DNA of 64,000 bases from Bacteroidota bacterium (GCA_016124755.1 WGNA01000029.1:1-64000), one strand, 5' to 3'. Shown: positions 18,347-27,987, counted from the stretch's first letter. Numbers and translations: made by a program. Notes: generated by a model not told the origin, from the sequence alone.

Positions 18347-18363
18347 AGAACACCACCCCAACC

Positions 18364-19332
18364 TCACAACTTTCTGAACTCCATCTTCGGATACCCCTTT
18401 TCTCCCGTATTAGAATAAAAATCAGTGAAGTGAAGCTTATATAAAAATCCATGCTGATCTTTAACCATAAAGTTCATATCCGGATTGGTCGTGTACGTTC
18501 CTTTGTCGATGCTATACGATTTCCAATCGTGACCAATCACATCCCAACGGGAACTCAATGCGTGGTCGGTTGTGTCTGCACCGGCAATATCTCCGAAATT
18601 TTTATCAAATACAGTTGCGGCACTTGTCTCGCGGTCATTCAATACGGCACCCAATACGAGATACGCCAAATCGTGATCTGCGAAATAGTATAAGTACTGG
18701 CGGAAAATCAAATCGTAATCGGTTCGAACGGGTTCCACATCCGCAACCTCATTATTGAGCAAAGAGAAATATACCTGATTATAGCGGTCGTCTTTTTTTA
18801 AAGTACCGGATTGAACATTGTTTTTTCCGAGTTCGGTCCATGAAAAATGCAAATCTTCCAAATCCATTGAAAATTTGATTGCAATTAAACCAAGCCCGTT
18901 CGCGTCTGCATCCATTCCCATATTCAACACCCACACATTATCCGAATTCCACCATTCAAAAAGTGCAGTGCTGTCATCCGATCCTCCACTGTAATCCCAA
19001 CGGAAATCGAGTCCGGCCGTGTCTTTAACTTGCGTTAATTCGGTGAAAGAAGTTTTTGCAGCATACATAACGCGACCGGTATTAATCCGGATGGTTTTGT
19101 TTCCCGGTTCTGAACTGAACGAAATATCCCAGACCATTTTGGAAACTGTTTTTACTACCCGGTTTTCGTCGAGACTAACAAATATTTCATTCTCGTAAGT
19201 CGGACCCATTTCGGCAACTATTTCCTGAACATCACCTCGGGGATAAGGAGTTACCGCAACATCCTTATCAAAACAACCGCTTAAAAATGCTGTCGTTGCA
19301 AACATTGCTAAATTCCGGATTGCACTTCTCAT
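18364..19332 (-). CDS. HmuY-family heme-binding lipoprotein
   Basis: A 322-residue protein with a lipobox FLSGC (C20), so it should be lipid-anchored, probably on the outer membrane surface. It has two HmuY-type marks: an early WDISF strand and a late block with RWDVIGHDWKSY, then KDQHGFLYKLHFTDFY and a closing GYPKMEF. HmuY proteins take heme from host or environmental hemoproteins and hand it to a TonB receptor. The start overlaps the stop of the receptor gene by 4 bp (ATGA type), so the two are translationally coupled. A T9SS-exported HmuY is encoded two genes upstream. Heme ligands cannot be fixed by reading alone. Confidence 0.78.
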   Translation of the reverse strand: MRSAIRNLAMFATTAFLSGCFDKDVAVTPYPRGDVQEIVAEMGPTYENEIFVSLDENRVVKTVSKMVWDISFSSEPGNKTIRINTGRVMYAAKTSFTELTQVKDTAGLDFRWDYSGGSDDSTALFEWWNSDNVWVLNMGMDADANGLGLIAIKFSMDLEDLHFSWTELGKNNVQSGTLKKDDRYNQVYFSLLNNEVADVEPVRTDYDLIFRQYLYYFADHDLAYLVLGAVLNDRETSAATVFDKNFGDIAGADTTDHALSSRWDVIGHDWKSYSIDKGTYTTNPDMNFMVKDQHGFLYKLHFTDFYSNTGEKGYPKMEFRKL

Positions 19333-21530
19333 AATGTGATGCCCGCTTTAACGAAATAGGTTCGGCCCGTACCAACCGGAGTTGATATATTTCCACTACT
19401 GCTATGCGCGCCACCCGTTGACACATTATTGATCTGGGTAACATTCAATAGGTTTTTCAAGCCCGCATTAATACTGAGTTTGTTTTTAATGAATTTTCGT
19501 CCGATCTGGAAATCCATCATCGTGTAAGGCTGCGAATACGATTGGTGAACCTGACCTTCTTCATCAACTGTAAAGAAATTTTGCTTTCCGTTATAAATGG
19601 TATAAAGATTAATGTCACACACCTTTAACGTAAAACGGATATTACCGTTCACCTGCTGAAAATGCTGGTATCTTCCGGGGTTTGCATCGGTTGCGATCGA
19701 GGTATAATTATAACCTAAAGATGCAAGCCAGAATTTGGTGAGAGCCGTAAATTTTAAATCACCACCCAAACTTTTAAAAGTAGAGAGGTTCACATATGTG
19801 TATTCGATGTTGTTGATAGCGGCAAGAGTGATCTTGTCGTGGATGTCGTTATAAAATGTAGAAAGGGAAGGCTTTAACAGCACCTTTTTATACATCCGTT
19901 TCCCGTCGATGGAGAATAATAAGTGTTGTGATCTTTCCGGACTCAGATTTTTATTTCCGATCACATCGTGATTGATGTCGATAAATTCGATGTACAATTC
20001 TTTTACGTCGGGAGCTCTGAAGCCCTGACTATAACTCAGTCGGTACGTGTAATTTCCCTTGATAAGTCTTCCCGAAATCATGGGAACCAACGGTGCGCTG
20101 AATGCGGTGTTATAGGCTTTTCTGAATCCGGGTTTAATGCTGAGATAGGATGTCGGGTTCCATTCTGCCGATCCGAATAATGCGTAGTCGCCTATGCTCT
20201 GTTTACCACTTTCGATTCTCTGACCGGCAGTGCTTTCAATATTAATGTCGTATCCGAGCTGATAACTCCAGTGTGTATTTAACGGACTTCGGCTAAAGGT
20301 TGCGCGGGACATAAACGCATGAATTTCGGTAGTATCGGATCCGCTGCTGATGGGCACGGAACCCAGCGTTATCATGTCTCTGAAGGTTTTGAGTCGTTGC
20401 CGGTTGTAATAATTGTAAGCTACAAATCCATTAAAATTAGAATACTTACCAATCTTCCAATCCGCATTCAATTTCTGATCTATCCTCCACGTGTAATACT
20501 TCTCATCAAAGGCAGTTTCGAAATAGGGTTTTTCGAGTTGACCTTTATTAAGCAGCAGTTCTCTGAACGCTTCACTTTTAAAATTGAGATTCACTTTTCC
20601 GATTTTCCGACTGAGTTGAAATCTTCCGAAATATTGTTCTTTCGGTTTCCACAAATCGTAACGACCGTAATCCTGAGGACTCCATCCGGCAAAAAAGTTA
20701 CGCCCGAAATTCATCCGAAGTGCCGTTTTGCCAAATTGCTTTCCGGCGGAAAATCCGAAATTATCCTGCCCCGAACTCTGGTGATAAACATCTGCGCTAA
20801 GTTGCTCTTTACCGCTTACCGATTTTTTGGTAATAATGTTGATCACACCCGCGATTGCATTACTGCCGTAGGTTGTGCTCATCGGACCTTCGATCACTTC
20901 GATGCGCTCCACATCGTTCATGTTGATTTGTGAAAGGTCGATGTTGCCGTCGAGTCGTCCCACAACGGGTACACCGTCCACCAGAATTTTAACATTCTGT
21001 CCGGTAATTCCCATCAGACTCATCGAAGTGCCGGTAGAATTATCCTGTCGAATCTGAATATTTAATTGTTGCTGTAGCGCTTCTCCAAGATTAACAACCG
21101 AACGGCTTTTTAAATCTTTTTCATCCACTACCAAAACGCGCTCAACGGCTTTTTCGGCAGATTGTTTTTTGTATTGAACAGTAACAACTACGTGGTCGAG
21201 ATCGAATTGTTTGGGTTGAAGCCGGAACTGCAATCCGGAATTGGATTCGGTGCTAAAGCTGTCGATGTGATCTTCAAAACTCACCGCACTAACTTTAATA
21301 AAATACCGACCCGGATTTACCGCAATGGAACCTTTGCCGTTTTCATCTGTGGAGATAAAACTAAGTATGGAACCGGGTTGAAAAGATTTGCTTTTTGAAA
21401 TCAGAATCTCGGCATACGAAACCGGTTTTGCCTCTCCTGCGGTTTGAATCTGAACCGGTATAACGACCTGTGCCTTTGCCACGTGAGCGACAAAGGCACA
21501 AATCCATGTTATTGAGAATAGGAATTTCAA
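19329..21530 (-). CDS. TonB-dependent heme receptor (HmuR-like)
   Basis: A 733-residue outer-membrane receptor. It has a signal peptide (1-20), a carboxypeptidase-regulatory-like beta domain (about 22-110), a plug domain (about 130-235, with GPMSTTYGSNAIAGVINI) and a 22-strand barrel. It carries the heme-receptor boxes FRAP at 504-507 and NKNL (for NPNL) at 526-529, with a histidine (H521) between them as in known heme receptors. It should move heme into the periplasm using TonB. It follows the T9SS HmuY gene by 11 bp and overlaps the lipoprotein HmuY gene by 4 bp. Confidence 0.87.
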   Translation of the reverse strand: MKFLFSITWICAFVAHVAKAQVVIPVQIQTAGEAKPVSYAEILISKSKSFQPGSILSFISTDENGKGSIAVNPGRYFIKVSAVSFEDHIDSFSTESNSGLQFRLQPKQFDLDHVVVTVQYKKQSAEKAVERVLVVDEKDLKSRSVVNLGEALQQQLNIQIRQDNSTGTSMSLMGITGQNVKILVDGVPVVGRLDGNIDLSQINMNDVERIEVIEGPMSTTYGSNAIAGVINIITKKSVSGKEQLSADVYHQSSGQDNFGFSAGKQFGKTALRMNFGRNFFAGWSPQDYGRYDLWKPKEQYFGRFQLSRKIGKVNLNFKSEAFRELLLNKGQLEKPYFETAFDEKYYTWRIDQKLNADWKIGKYSNFNGFVAYNYYNRQRLKTFRDMITLGSVPISSGSDTTEIHAFMSRATFSRSPLNTHWSYQLGYDINIESTAGQRIESGKQSIGDYALFGSAEWNPTSYLSIKPGFRKAYNTAFSAPLVPMISGRLIKGNYTYRLSYSQGFRAPDVKELYIEFIDINHDVIGNKNLSPERSQHLLFSIDGKRMYKKVLLKPSLSTFYNDIHDKITLAAINNIEYTYVNLSTFKSLGGDLKFTALTKFWLASLGYNYTSIATDANPGRYQHFQQVNGNIRFTLKVCDINLYTIYNGKQNFFTVDEEGQVHQSYSQPYTMMDFQIGRKFIKNKLSINAGLKNLLNVTQINNVSTGGAHSSSGNISTPVGTGRTYFVKAGITL

Positions 21531-21541
21531 TGTTGATCCGA

Positions 21542-22759
21542 TTATCGGATTGCCATATTTTTCTGGATGCTTCCTGCAGATGTATTAATCTGAAGGTGGT
21601 ACAATCCCGGAGTAAGGTTTTGATTAAATGAAATAGCTCCGTTTTCGAAGCTTCCGTAAATGATCTGTCCGCTTGCTGTGATTGCGGTAACATTCAGAAC
21701 CTCCAGCCCGATTGGCACGTCAAGTTGGATAATATCCGAATTAGCAGCGGGATTCGGGTAAATTCTGATGTCGGCGGTCAGACCATTTTGTACGGAAGAT
21801 GATTTGATCAACTCTTTTGTGAAATAATATTTTCCGGCACTTCCACCTTCGTAATTGGTGAAGTAAATTTTCCAGACATCACCGTTTGCGAGTCTCAGGA
21901 AATAAGAGAGATCAGCGGTGATCACATACTGAGATCCGTCGAATGATTTCCAGTCGGAACCAATGGTGGTAATATCTGTGTCCCAGTTGAGATTCATCGT
22001 GTCGTTGTCTGATACATTTACTCCGGATCTTTCGGCAACCTGAACACCTTTATTAATCTTTACTCCGGCAACCGGGTAATTCATAAATTGTCCGCCACCG
22101 ATCGGGATCAGAGAAATATATTTAGTGAAAACGATGTCCCATTCTTCTGATGAAGGTTCTCTGGAAACTCCGGTTTCTCCGTCAAAAGTGAAGTAACCGA
22201 AATTTTGACCGATGTAATCAGCTTTGCTCACAACTTTAGTTTGTTCGTTGCTTCCATCGAGGTCGGCATAAACAAAAGTGTAATTACCGGTTGCGAGATT
22301 TTTAATGTAAATCTTTTTAAAGGATCCGCCGGAAAGCTGAAGCAGGAAGATGGAATCACCTTTAACTGTGTGGGTATTGATATCGTATTGTCCCCATCCC
22401 AGATCGAAATCGCTGGTAGGGTTCTGACTGAAAGCGCCAACAGACCAGGTTGTGAGGGAATTGATATTTTCGCTCCAGCTCATGTAACCGGTGGTGTCGA
22501 AATTAGCCCAGTCGGCAACAGCGAATGGTGAAACGAACAGCTTATTCCCTTTCTGACCATTGATTAAGATCGAGCCGGTGTACCCGGTCATTTCAAATGC
22601 GAGATCCCAGTTTGTATTGGAAACGGATTTAACATCACCGTTTGCCATACTATAATATACGTCGTTTACACTGCCGGAAGTTGATACCACACTTTCCTGT
22701 GCAAATGCGGTTGTTGTAATTAATAATGCGGCAGCTAAAATGGATTGAACTTTTTTCAT
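21542..22759 (-). CDS. HmuY-family protein with T9SS sorting domain
   Basis: A 405-residue secreted protein. The signal peptide is 1-20 (ends TTTAFA-QE). Two HmuY-type repeats of WDLAFEM and EEWDIVFTKYI strands occur, and the block IGSDWKSFDGSQYVITAD followed by GDVWKIYFTNYEGGSAGKYYF matches the HmuY C-terminal pattern. The final 75 residues (IRIYPNP ... GLYHLQINTS...NMAIR) are a type A T9SS sorting domain. It is the first gene of the heme operon and so may be a released or surface-held hemophore feeding the receptor. P. gingivalis HmuY is a lipoprotein, so T9SS export of this family is a variant arrangement. Confidence 0.8.
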   Translation of the reverse strand: MKKVQSILAAALLITTTAFAQESVVSTSGSVNDVYYSMANGDVKSVSNTNWDLAFEMTGYTGSILINGQKGNKLFVSPFAVADWANFDTTGYMSWSENINSLTTWSVGAFSQNPTSDFDLGWGQYDINTHTVKGDSIFLLQLSGGSFKKIYIKNLATGNYTFVYADLDGSNEQTKVVSKADYIGQNFGYFTFDGETGVSREPSSEEWDIVFTKYISLIPIGGGQFMNYPVAGVKINKGVQVAERSGVNVSDNDTMNLNWDTDITTIGSDWKSFDGSQYVITADLSYFLRLANGDVWKIYFTNYEGGSAGKYYFTKELIKSSSVQNGLTADIRIYPNPAANSDIIQLDVPIGLEVLNVTAITASGQIIYGSFENGAISFNQNLTPGLYHLQINTSAGSIQKNMAIR

Positions 22760-22923
22760 TCTTGAATTGCTTTCGATTTTCTCGGCTGCAAAAATGAAGT
22801 CATCTGTTTAAAAGGATTATCGGGATTTGGAGAAATAATGTCGCTAAAAGTTGAGAAGTTATGATATTTGTCATCGCGTTACATGTCCTTTGAACACTGG
22901 ATTTGTAACCTTACTTAGAATCA
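22760..22923. promoter_or_regulatory. Divergent promoter region, heme operon / AraC regulator
   Basis: 164 bp separate the start codons of the leftward heme operon and the rightward AraC gene. Promoters for both must lie here, and the regulator probably binds here. The sequence is AT-rich with several TTTG/CAAA motifs, but no clear dyad or iron-box palindrome was seen. Confidence 0.4.
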
Positions 22924-23799
22924 ATGCAAATAAGAAATGTCGCAAAAAGCAACTGGAAGTACCTCGTTAAATCGGGAGATTTTCAGGTTGCGGTGAATTC
23001 ATCTGTACCGGTTAAAGAGACGATTTTACTCGACTCGAAACACGTGCATTTTATCTTTAGTCAGCGCGATTCTTCGGTGTGCGCCTTTTCTCCGCATTAT
23101 CAAAGATCACTTCCGGCCGGTGAGTACTTCACGATTTACGATCAGGAAAAAGATTTGTCGGCGGAGGTAACTTCCGAGAACGGTCACATCCTTTACCTGC
23201 GAATGGCTCCATCCGTAATTCACGACCTATTAATTTCCGGTGATCCGCACATGTTGCCAAATCGTTTTGAAGGATTTGGTGTTCGCGAATATTCTGTGAA
23301 ACCCATCGGTTTTGAAGCCGATCAGGTGATTGATGCTTTTTTTCAAAAGACTTATTCAACATCGCTGGTAAATGTTTATCTGAAAGGAAAAGTACTTGAG
23401 CTTATCAGTCACATTTTCGATGTTCCGCCGGATCATTTGTATGAGGCGTGTCCATTTTTAAAGGAGAAAGACAATGTCGAACGCATCAAACAGGCACGAA
23501 CACTTCTTATTGAAAAAATGGATGATCCGCCGTCTTTGAAGGAACTTGCCAGAGAAATCGGCATGAATGAGTACAATCTCAAAATCGGGTTTAAAAATGT
23601 TTACGGAGTTCCGCCCTTTAAGTATCTGCAGGATTATAAATTAACCTATTCACAGTATTTACTTCGTGAAGGTCAGTTGCAGGTGAGCGAGATCGCTTAC
23701 GCCATTGGTTATAAAAGTGCCAGTCATTACATCGAGGCTTTTAGAAAACGGTTCGGAAGCACGCCCAGAAAATTTATGAGCGGAGATTTCAACGATTAA
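22924..23799 (+). CDS. AraC-family regulator, PchR-like
   Basis: A 291-residue transcription factor. The N-terminal two thirds form a ligand-sensing region without a clear cupin motif. The C-terminal double helix-turn-helix (about 188-285) reads PSLKELAREIGMNEYNLKIGF ... VSEIAYAIGYKSASHYIEAFRKRFG (split here across two helices), the AraC signature, and NEYNLKIGFKNVYGVPPF is like PchR, the ferri-siderophore-sensing activator. It is divergent from the heme operon, so control of heme or iron uptake is likely. The inducer could be heme or a siderophore and cannot be told from sequence. Confidence 0.85.
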   Translation: MQIRNVAKSNWKYLVKSGDFQVAVNSSVPVKETILLDSKHVHFIFSQRDSSVCAFSPHYQRSLPAGEYFTIYDQEKDLSAEVTSENGHILYLRMAPSVIHDLLISGDPHMLPNRFEGFGVREYSVKPIGFEADQVIDAFFQKTYSTSLVNVYLKGKVLELISHIFDVPPDHLYEACPFLKEKDNVERIKQARTLLIEKMDDPPSLKELAREIGMNEYNLKIGFKNVYGVPPFKYLQDYKLTYSQYLLREGQLQVSEIAYAIGYKSASHYIEAFRKRFGSTPRKFMSGDFND

Positions 23800-23867
23800 A
23801 AATCTGTACTGCACGAAGCCGGATTATCTTTCATTTCCAATCTATACCTTCGGCCAAATTTTATTGG

Positions 23868-24776
23868 ATGTCGTACCTGGAAATTGAAAATGTCACGAAG
23901 GCTTATGCTGCTCATGTGGCAATTAAAGACCTTAATTTTTCAGTCCCGAAGGGCTGTATTTTCGGATTGCTCGGTCCGAACGGAGCCGGAAAAACTTCTC
24001 TCATCCGTATAATCAATCAAATTACAGCAGCTGATAGCGGACGAGTTCTGTTAAACGGTGAACCGCTTCGGCCATCCCATATTTCTAAAATCGGATATCT
24101 GCCGGAAGAGCGTGGTTTATATAAAAAGATGAAGGTGCTTGAGCAGATTGTGTATTTCGCCCGGCTTAAAGATGTTCCGAAAAAGGAAGCTCAGGAACGC
24201 GCGCTGAAATGGCTGAAACATTTCGAAATCGAATCCTGGAAATACAAAAGAGTGGATGAACTCAGCAAAGGAATGCAGCAAAAAGTGCAGTTCATTTTAA
24301 CTATAATTCACAATCCGGAACTCATTATTCTCGATGAGCCGTTTTCCGGTTTTGATCCAGTTAATACCGAACTCATTAAAAATGAAATAAGGAACCTCAG
24401 AGATAAAGGCGCAACCATTATTTTCTCTACACACCGAATGGAATCGGTTGAGGAAATCTGTGATTATATCGGAATGATAAATCTCTCAACCAAGGTGTTG
24501 GAAGGTTCGGTTCGGGAGGTGCGGGAATCATTTAAACGAAATGAATTCATTGCGGAATTCTCCGGTGATATAAATGCCATTAGTGTAAAACCCGAGAGCG
24601 TAACCGATACCGGTTCCGGAAGACAAAAAGCAGTTTTCAGAACGAATACTTCCGACGGCCGAAAATCATTGATCCGCTCACTTAATGAACACACCGAACT
24701 CTATTCATTTGAAGAGCGTTTGCCGAGCATTAACGAAATATTTATTCAAAAAGTAAAGGAGGGAAAAAATGGGTAA
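23868..24776 (+). CDS. ABC transporter ATP-binding protein (NatA-like)
   Basis: A 302-residue ATPase of an ABC-2 export system. Walker A GPNGAGKT is at 36-43, signature LSKGM at 132-136, Walker B ILDEP at 154-158 and a switch STHRM. After the ATPase, about 80 residues form the C-terminal domain common in NatA and BcrA-type proteins. Its 3' end overlaps the permease gene by 8 bp. The pair resembles NatAB (sodium export) by the length and topology of the permease, but the substrate is not certain. Confidence 0.88.
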   Translation: MSYLEIENVTKAYAAHVAIKDLNFSVPKGCIFGLLGPNGAGKTSLIRIINQITAADSGRVLLNGEPLRPSHISKIGYLPEERGLYKKMKVLEQIVYFARLKDVPKKEAQERALKWLKHFEIESWKYKRVDELSKGMQQKVQFILTIIHNPELIILDEPFSGFDPVNTELIKNEIRNLRDKGATIIFSTHRMESVEEICDYIGMINLSTKVLEGSVREVRESFKRNEFIAEFSGDINAISVKPESVTDTGSGRQKAVFRTNTSDGRKSLIRSLNEHTELYSFEERLPSINEIFIQKVKEGKNG

Positions 24777-26097
24777 GATCGCATTAATTACCGGCCGCGA
24801 ATATTTCACTCGCGTTCGCAAAAAGTCGTTTATTATCATGACGATCGTAGGGCCGTTGCTCATTGCTTCCTTTTATGGAATCATGATTTATCTGATGGTG
24901 AACGACGAAATCAGTCAGGATAAAAAAGTGGTTTACGTCGTGGATAAAGCAAATCACCTTCACCAAAAACTGGAGCCCGATGAATTGATGGATTTCGTTT
25001 ACGCCAAACAAGGGGAAGCAGACACCGGAAAAGCCATACTGGAAGGTTACGACGGGCGTCTTACCATTCCCGAAAATCTGAACGAAAATGATCCGACTGG
25101 AATCACCTATCATTCGTCAAAGTCGGTGGCACTTAAAACCAAAGAGAAAATCAGCGGTAAAATTGCCAAAGTACTCACAGACGAAAAGATGCTGAAACAC
25201 GGTATTCGTCAAAGTGTGCTCGATAGTCTCGCAACGAATGTTCAGATTTCTTCTTTTGTGGTAGATGAAGACGGAAATGAAAAAAATGCGAGTACCGAAG
25301 TGAATACCATGGCAGGCATAATTCTCTCGGTAATAATTTACATGTTCATCTTTCTGTATGGTGTTCAGGTAATGCGCGGAGTAATTGAAGAAAAAACCAA
25401 CCGTATTGTTGAAGTTATCGTCTCTAGTGTGAAGCCCTTTGAATTAATGATGGGTAAAGTGTTTGGTCTGGCACTGGTCGGGTTAACGCAAATTCTGATG
25501 TGGGTGGTCTTGTCGATGATACTGATTCCGGTTATTACCTCGGTATTCATGGGAGACATGGGCAGCCTTCAGGAAATGGTTCAGCAGAATCCGGCAGTTA
25601 CTTCAGGGCAGATTGCGAAACTCGATCCGGGGAAAGAATTTTTTGGTATGTTGATGACGTTGAACTTCAGATTTATCATTTCGGCATTCATTTTTTATTT
25701 CATCGGTGGTTACCTGATGTACAGCGCATTATTTGCTGCTGTGGGTTCAGCCGTTGATGCCGAAACCGATACACAGCAGTTCATGTTTCCGATTACTATT
25801 CCGTTAGTGGTTTCCATCATGCTTTCAACAAGTGTGGTGATGAACGATCCGAACGGGAGCGTGAGTTTCTGGCTGAGCATTATTCCGCTTTGCAGTCCGA
25901 TTGTGATGATGGTGCGTGCACCGTTTATGAATCTGGCGGATCAATGGTGGGAGGTGGCACTTTCCATGGGATTGCTCATCCTTACGTTCTGTTTTACCAT
26001 TTGGCTGGCCGGGCGCATTTACCGAACCGGTATTTTGATGTATGGCAAAAAAGCAACGTACAAGGAGCTCTTCAAATGGTTGTTTTACCGGTCGTAA
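24769..26097 (+). CDS. ABC-2 type permease (NatB-like)
   Basis: A 442-residue membrane protein. One membrane helix at about 20-45 is followed by a large extracytoplasmic domain (about 50-180), then five or so helices from about 185. The block VMRGVIEEKTNRIVEVIVSSVKPFELMMGK is characteristic of the ABC-2 membrane family 3 (NatB). It forms the transport path for the upstream ATPase, whose gene it overlaps by 8 bp. Sodium or antibiotic export is the usual role of relatives. Confidence 0.87.
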   Translation: MGKIALITGREYFTRVRKKSFIIMTIVGPLLIASFYGIMIYLMVNDEISQDKKVVYVVDKANHLHQKLEPDELMDFVYAKQGEADTGKAILEGYDGRLTIPENLNENDPTGITYHSSKSVALKTKEKISGKIAKVLTDEKMLKHGIRQSVLDSLATNVQISSFVVDEDGNEKNASTEVNTMAGIILSVIIYMFIFLYGVQVMRGVIEEKTNRIVEVIVSSVKPFELMMGKVFGLALVGLTQILMWVVLSMILIPVITSVFMGDMGSLQEMVQQNPAVTSGQIAKLDPGKEFFGMLMTLNFRFIISAFIFYFIGGYLMYSALFAAVGSAVDAETDTQQFMFPITIPLVVSIMLSTSVVMNDPNGSVSFWLSIIPLCSPIVMMVRAPFMNLADQWWEVALSMGLLILTFCFTIWLAGRIYRTGILMYGKKATYKELFKWLFYRS

Positions 26098-26172
26098 AAT
26101 AGGTTGATCAAATGACGACAACTCAACGTAATTTTATGAGGGCTTTACAAACGCTAAATGTATTTTTGACTT

Positions 26173-27387
26173 ATGCATAGTTTTACTAAGCACACCGCGC
26201 TCACAGTTCTCTCATTTCTGATCAGTTTAACCGTATTCGCCCAGCAGGAAGGCGATACAACTCCGGTTTATCTGGGCAACCATTCCGATGACGTTGAATG
26301 TGTTGCTGCCTCACCCGATAATACATATTACGCGTCGGGGTCGTGGGATAAGAAAATTTCCATCTTTTTGAACGATAGCACCTTTACGCTAATTCAGCAA
26401 CTTGAAGGGCATCGGGCAGCAGTATCTTCTCTGGCATTCAGCCGGGATGGTAAAAAGCTTCTGAGTGGCGGAAGAGATTACAAAGTAATTCTCTGGACTA
26501 TGAATGAAACGACCGGTTTGTTCGAAAAAACACTTGAGGTTTCGAATGTACATACGGCCGGGATTAATAAAGTTCTGTACGGCCCGGGAATGCGAACCAT
26601 TTATTCTGCCGGTGACGACGGCAGAATAATGATATACGATCTCGTTAAAAAGACTTCCAAAATAATCGAGAATAAAATTCCGGTGAGAGGTATTGCTCTT
26701 AGTACCAACAAGCGATTTATCTTTTGTGCGGATGAGTCAACCGTGGTTAAACAGTACGACGGACTCGGGAACAAAATCAAGGATCTTGAAGGACACACAG
26801 ATTATGTAAACGCAATTGCATACAGCAACGACAATAAATATTTAGTGACCGGCAGCAATGACAAAACGGCTATTGTCTGGGATGTTCTTACCGGCAAAGT
26901 GAAGCACGTTTTAAAAGGTCACGACTGGAAAATAGTTTCGGTTGATATTAGTGCAGACAGCAAGTACGCTGTTACTGGTTCAATAGATGGGAAGGTGATT
27001 ATCTGGAATCTGGAAACCGGCGAACTCATTAAAAAATGTGACGCGAACGGAGATAAAGTTCGGGGAGTAGCATTCTCGGCAGATGAAAAATGTATCATCG
27101 GAGGTATTCAGTTTAATGCGGATAACTCACCTAAATACGGCCCGGTTGTCTGGACTTCCGGAGTAAAACGGGTTGTTCCGGGATATCCTGGTCGTCCGGG
27201 TGGTGCGCCGGCACCTGTAAAAGGAGCAACCGGATCGAACAACACAAGAGTGGCCGCCCAGCAATCTCCGCCCAACAAATCAGCTCAGCAAAAACCTCAG
27301 CAAAAGGCTACTTCCGATACCAATAAAAAGGTGATCGAGAAAACCGACGAGGTGGAAGTATATATTGAAGACGATAAAGAACACTAA
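26173..27387 (+). CDS. Secreted/periplasmic WD40-repeat protein
   Basis: A 404-residue protein with a signal peptide (cut near TVFAQQEG) and about seven WD40 repeats between 30 and 325, for example VSSLAFSRDGKKLLSGG and AIAYSNDNKYLVTGSNDKT followed by VWD. The repeats should close one beta-propeller that binds proteins. After the propeller the last 75 residues are a low-complexity tail rich in P, G, Q and K, ending in an acidic stretch. There is no T9SS sorting domain, so a periplasmic place is likely. A perfect TATTTTTG (26161-26168) ends only 4 bp before the ATG, which suggests a leaderless or very short-leader transcript. Confidence 0.8.
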   Translation: MHSFTKHTALTVLSFLISLTVFAQQEGDTTPVYLGNHSDDVECVAASPDNTYYASGSWDKKISIFLNDSTFTLIQQLEGHRAAVSSLAFSRDGKKLLSGGRDYKVILWTMNETTGLFEKTLEVSNVHTAGINKVLYGPGMRTIYSAGDDGRIMIYDLVKKTSKIIENKIPVRGIALSTNKRFIFCADESTVVKQYDGLGNKIKDLEGHTDYVNAIAYSNDNKYLVTGSNDKTAIVWDVLTGKVKHVLKGHDWKIVSVDISADSKYAVTGSIDGKVIIWNLETGELIKKCDANGDKVRGVAFSADEKCIIGGIQFNADNSPKYGPVVWTSGVKRVVPGYPGRPGGAPAPVKGATGSNNTRVAAQQSPPNKSAQQKPQQKATSDTNKKVIEKTDEVEVYIEDDKEH

Positions 27388-27459
27388 AGGTTTTTAAGTC
27401 TTCACCACGAAACCCGTAAGCAATTTTGGGTTCTGTATTTTTGAGCCGAAATTCATTTT

Positions 27460-27885
27460 ATGCAAAACGAAAAATTCGATTCCGGGAAAGCACCGGAACC
27501 GGTTGGTTTATATCCGCATGCACGACGTGTCGGTGATTTCCTGTATCTGAGCGGAGTAGGGCCGAGAGAACGAGGAACAAAAAAAATTCCGGGTGTTGAA
27601 CTCGACGACAACGGTAATATTACATCATATGATATCGAAACGCAGTGCCACTCGGTCTTCAGAAACATACGGTACATTCTGGAAGATGCCGGAGCCGGTT
27701 GGAACGACATAATCGATGTAACGGTTTTTCTGACGAACATGAAAGACGACTTCCCGACCTACAACCGTTTGTACGCAGAATATTTCAAAGACAACCAACC
27801 TTGCAGAACTACGCTGGAAATAAAAAGTCTGCCGACACCCATTGCCATTGAACTTAAGGTAATCGCCTGGCTGGGAGATAAATAA
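27460..27885 (+). CDS. RidA-family deaminase
   Basis: A 141-residue RidA/YjgF protein. The pattern GDFLYLSGVGPRERG, the helix WNDIIDVTVFLTNMKDDF, the arginine R116 in PCRTTLE and the closing IELKVIAW are family marks. Relatives hydrolyse reactive enamines or imines. The N-terminal KAPEPVGLYPHARR segment is closer to 2-aminomuconate-deaminase-like members than to E. coli RidA, so a role in amino-aromatic breakdown is possible. A perfect TATTTTTG at 27436-27443 lies 16 bp before the ATG. It stands between the WD40 and Npt-like genes without clear pathway partners. Confidence 0.85.
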   Translation: MQNEKFDSGKAPEPVGLYPHARRVGDFLYLSGVGPRERGTKKIPGVELDDNGNITSYDIETQCHSVFRNIRYILEDAGAGWNDIIDVTVFLTNMKDDFPTYNRLYAEYFKDNQPCRTTLEIKSLPTPIAIELKVIAWLGDK

Positions 27886-27987
27886 ATTCGAACGGACTTC
27901 GGTTTAATTATTCATCGCTGTTCTGATTTTCTTTTCTTTGTGCCGGAGGCTTTCGCAATCAACAGGCTTCCTGCAGTTAAAAACGGA

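Larger units (their letters stand above)
17799..18363. other. Gene-free interval with several hairpins
   Basis: This 565-bp gap lies between the 5' end of the ABC exporter operon and the 3' end of the heme operon. It should hold the exporter promoter and the heme operon terminator. No gene is supported: an open frame crossing 17744-17995 overlaps the exporter start and has no recognisable product. The region near 18121-18140 is an alternating g/c/t run (tgcgtgtgcgcttgcgcgtg). The three hairpins below are the only clear structures. Confidence 0.6.
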
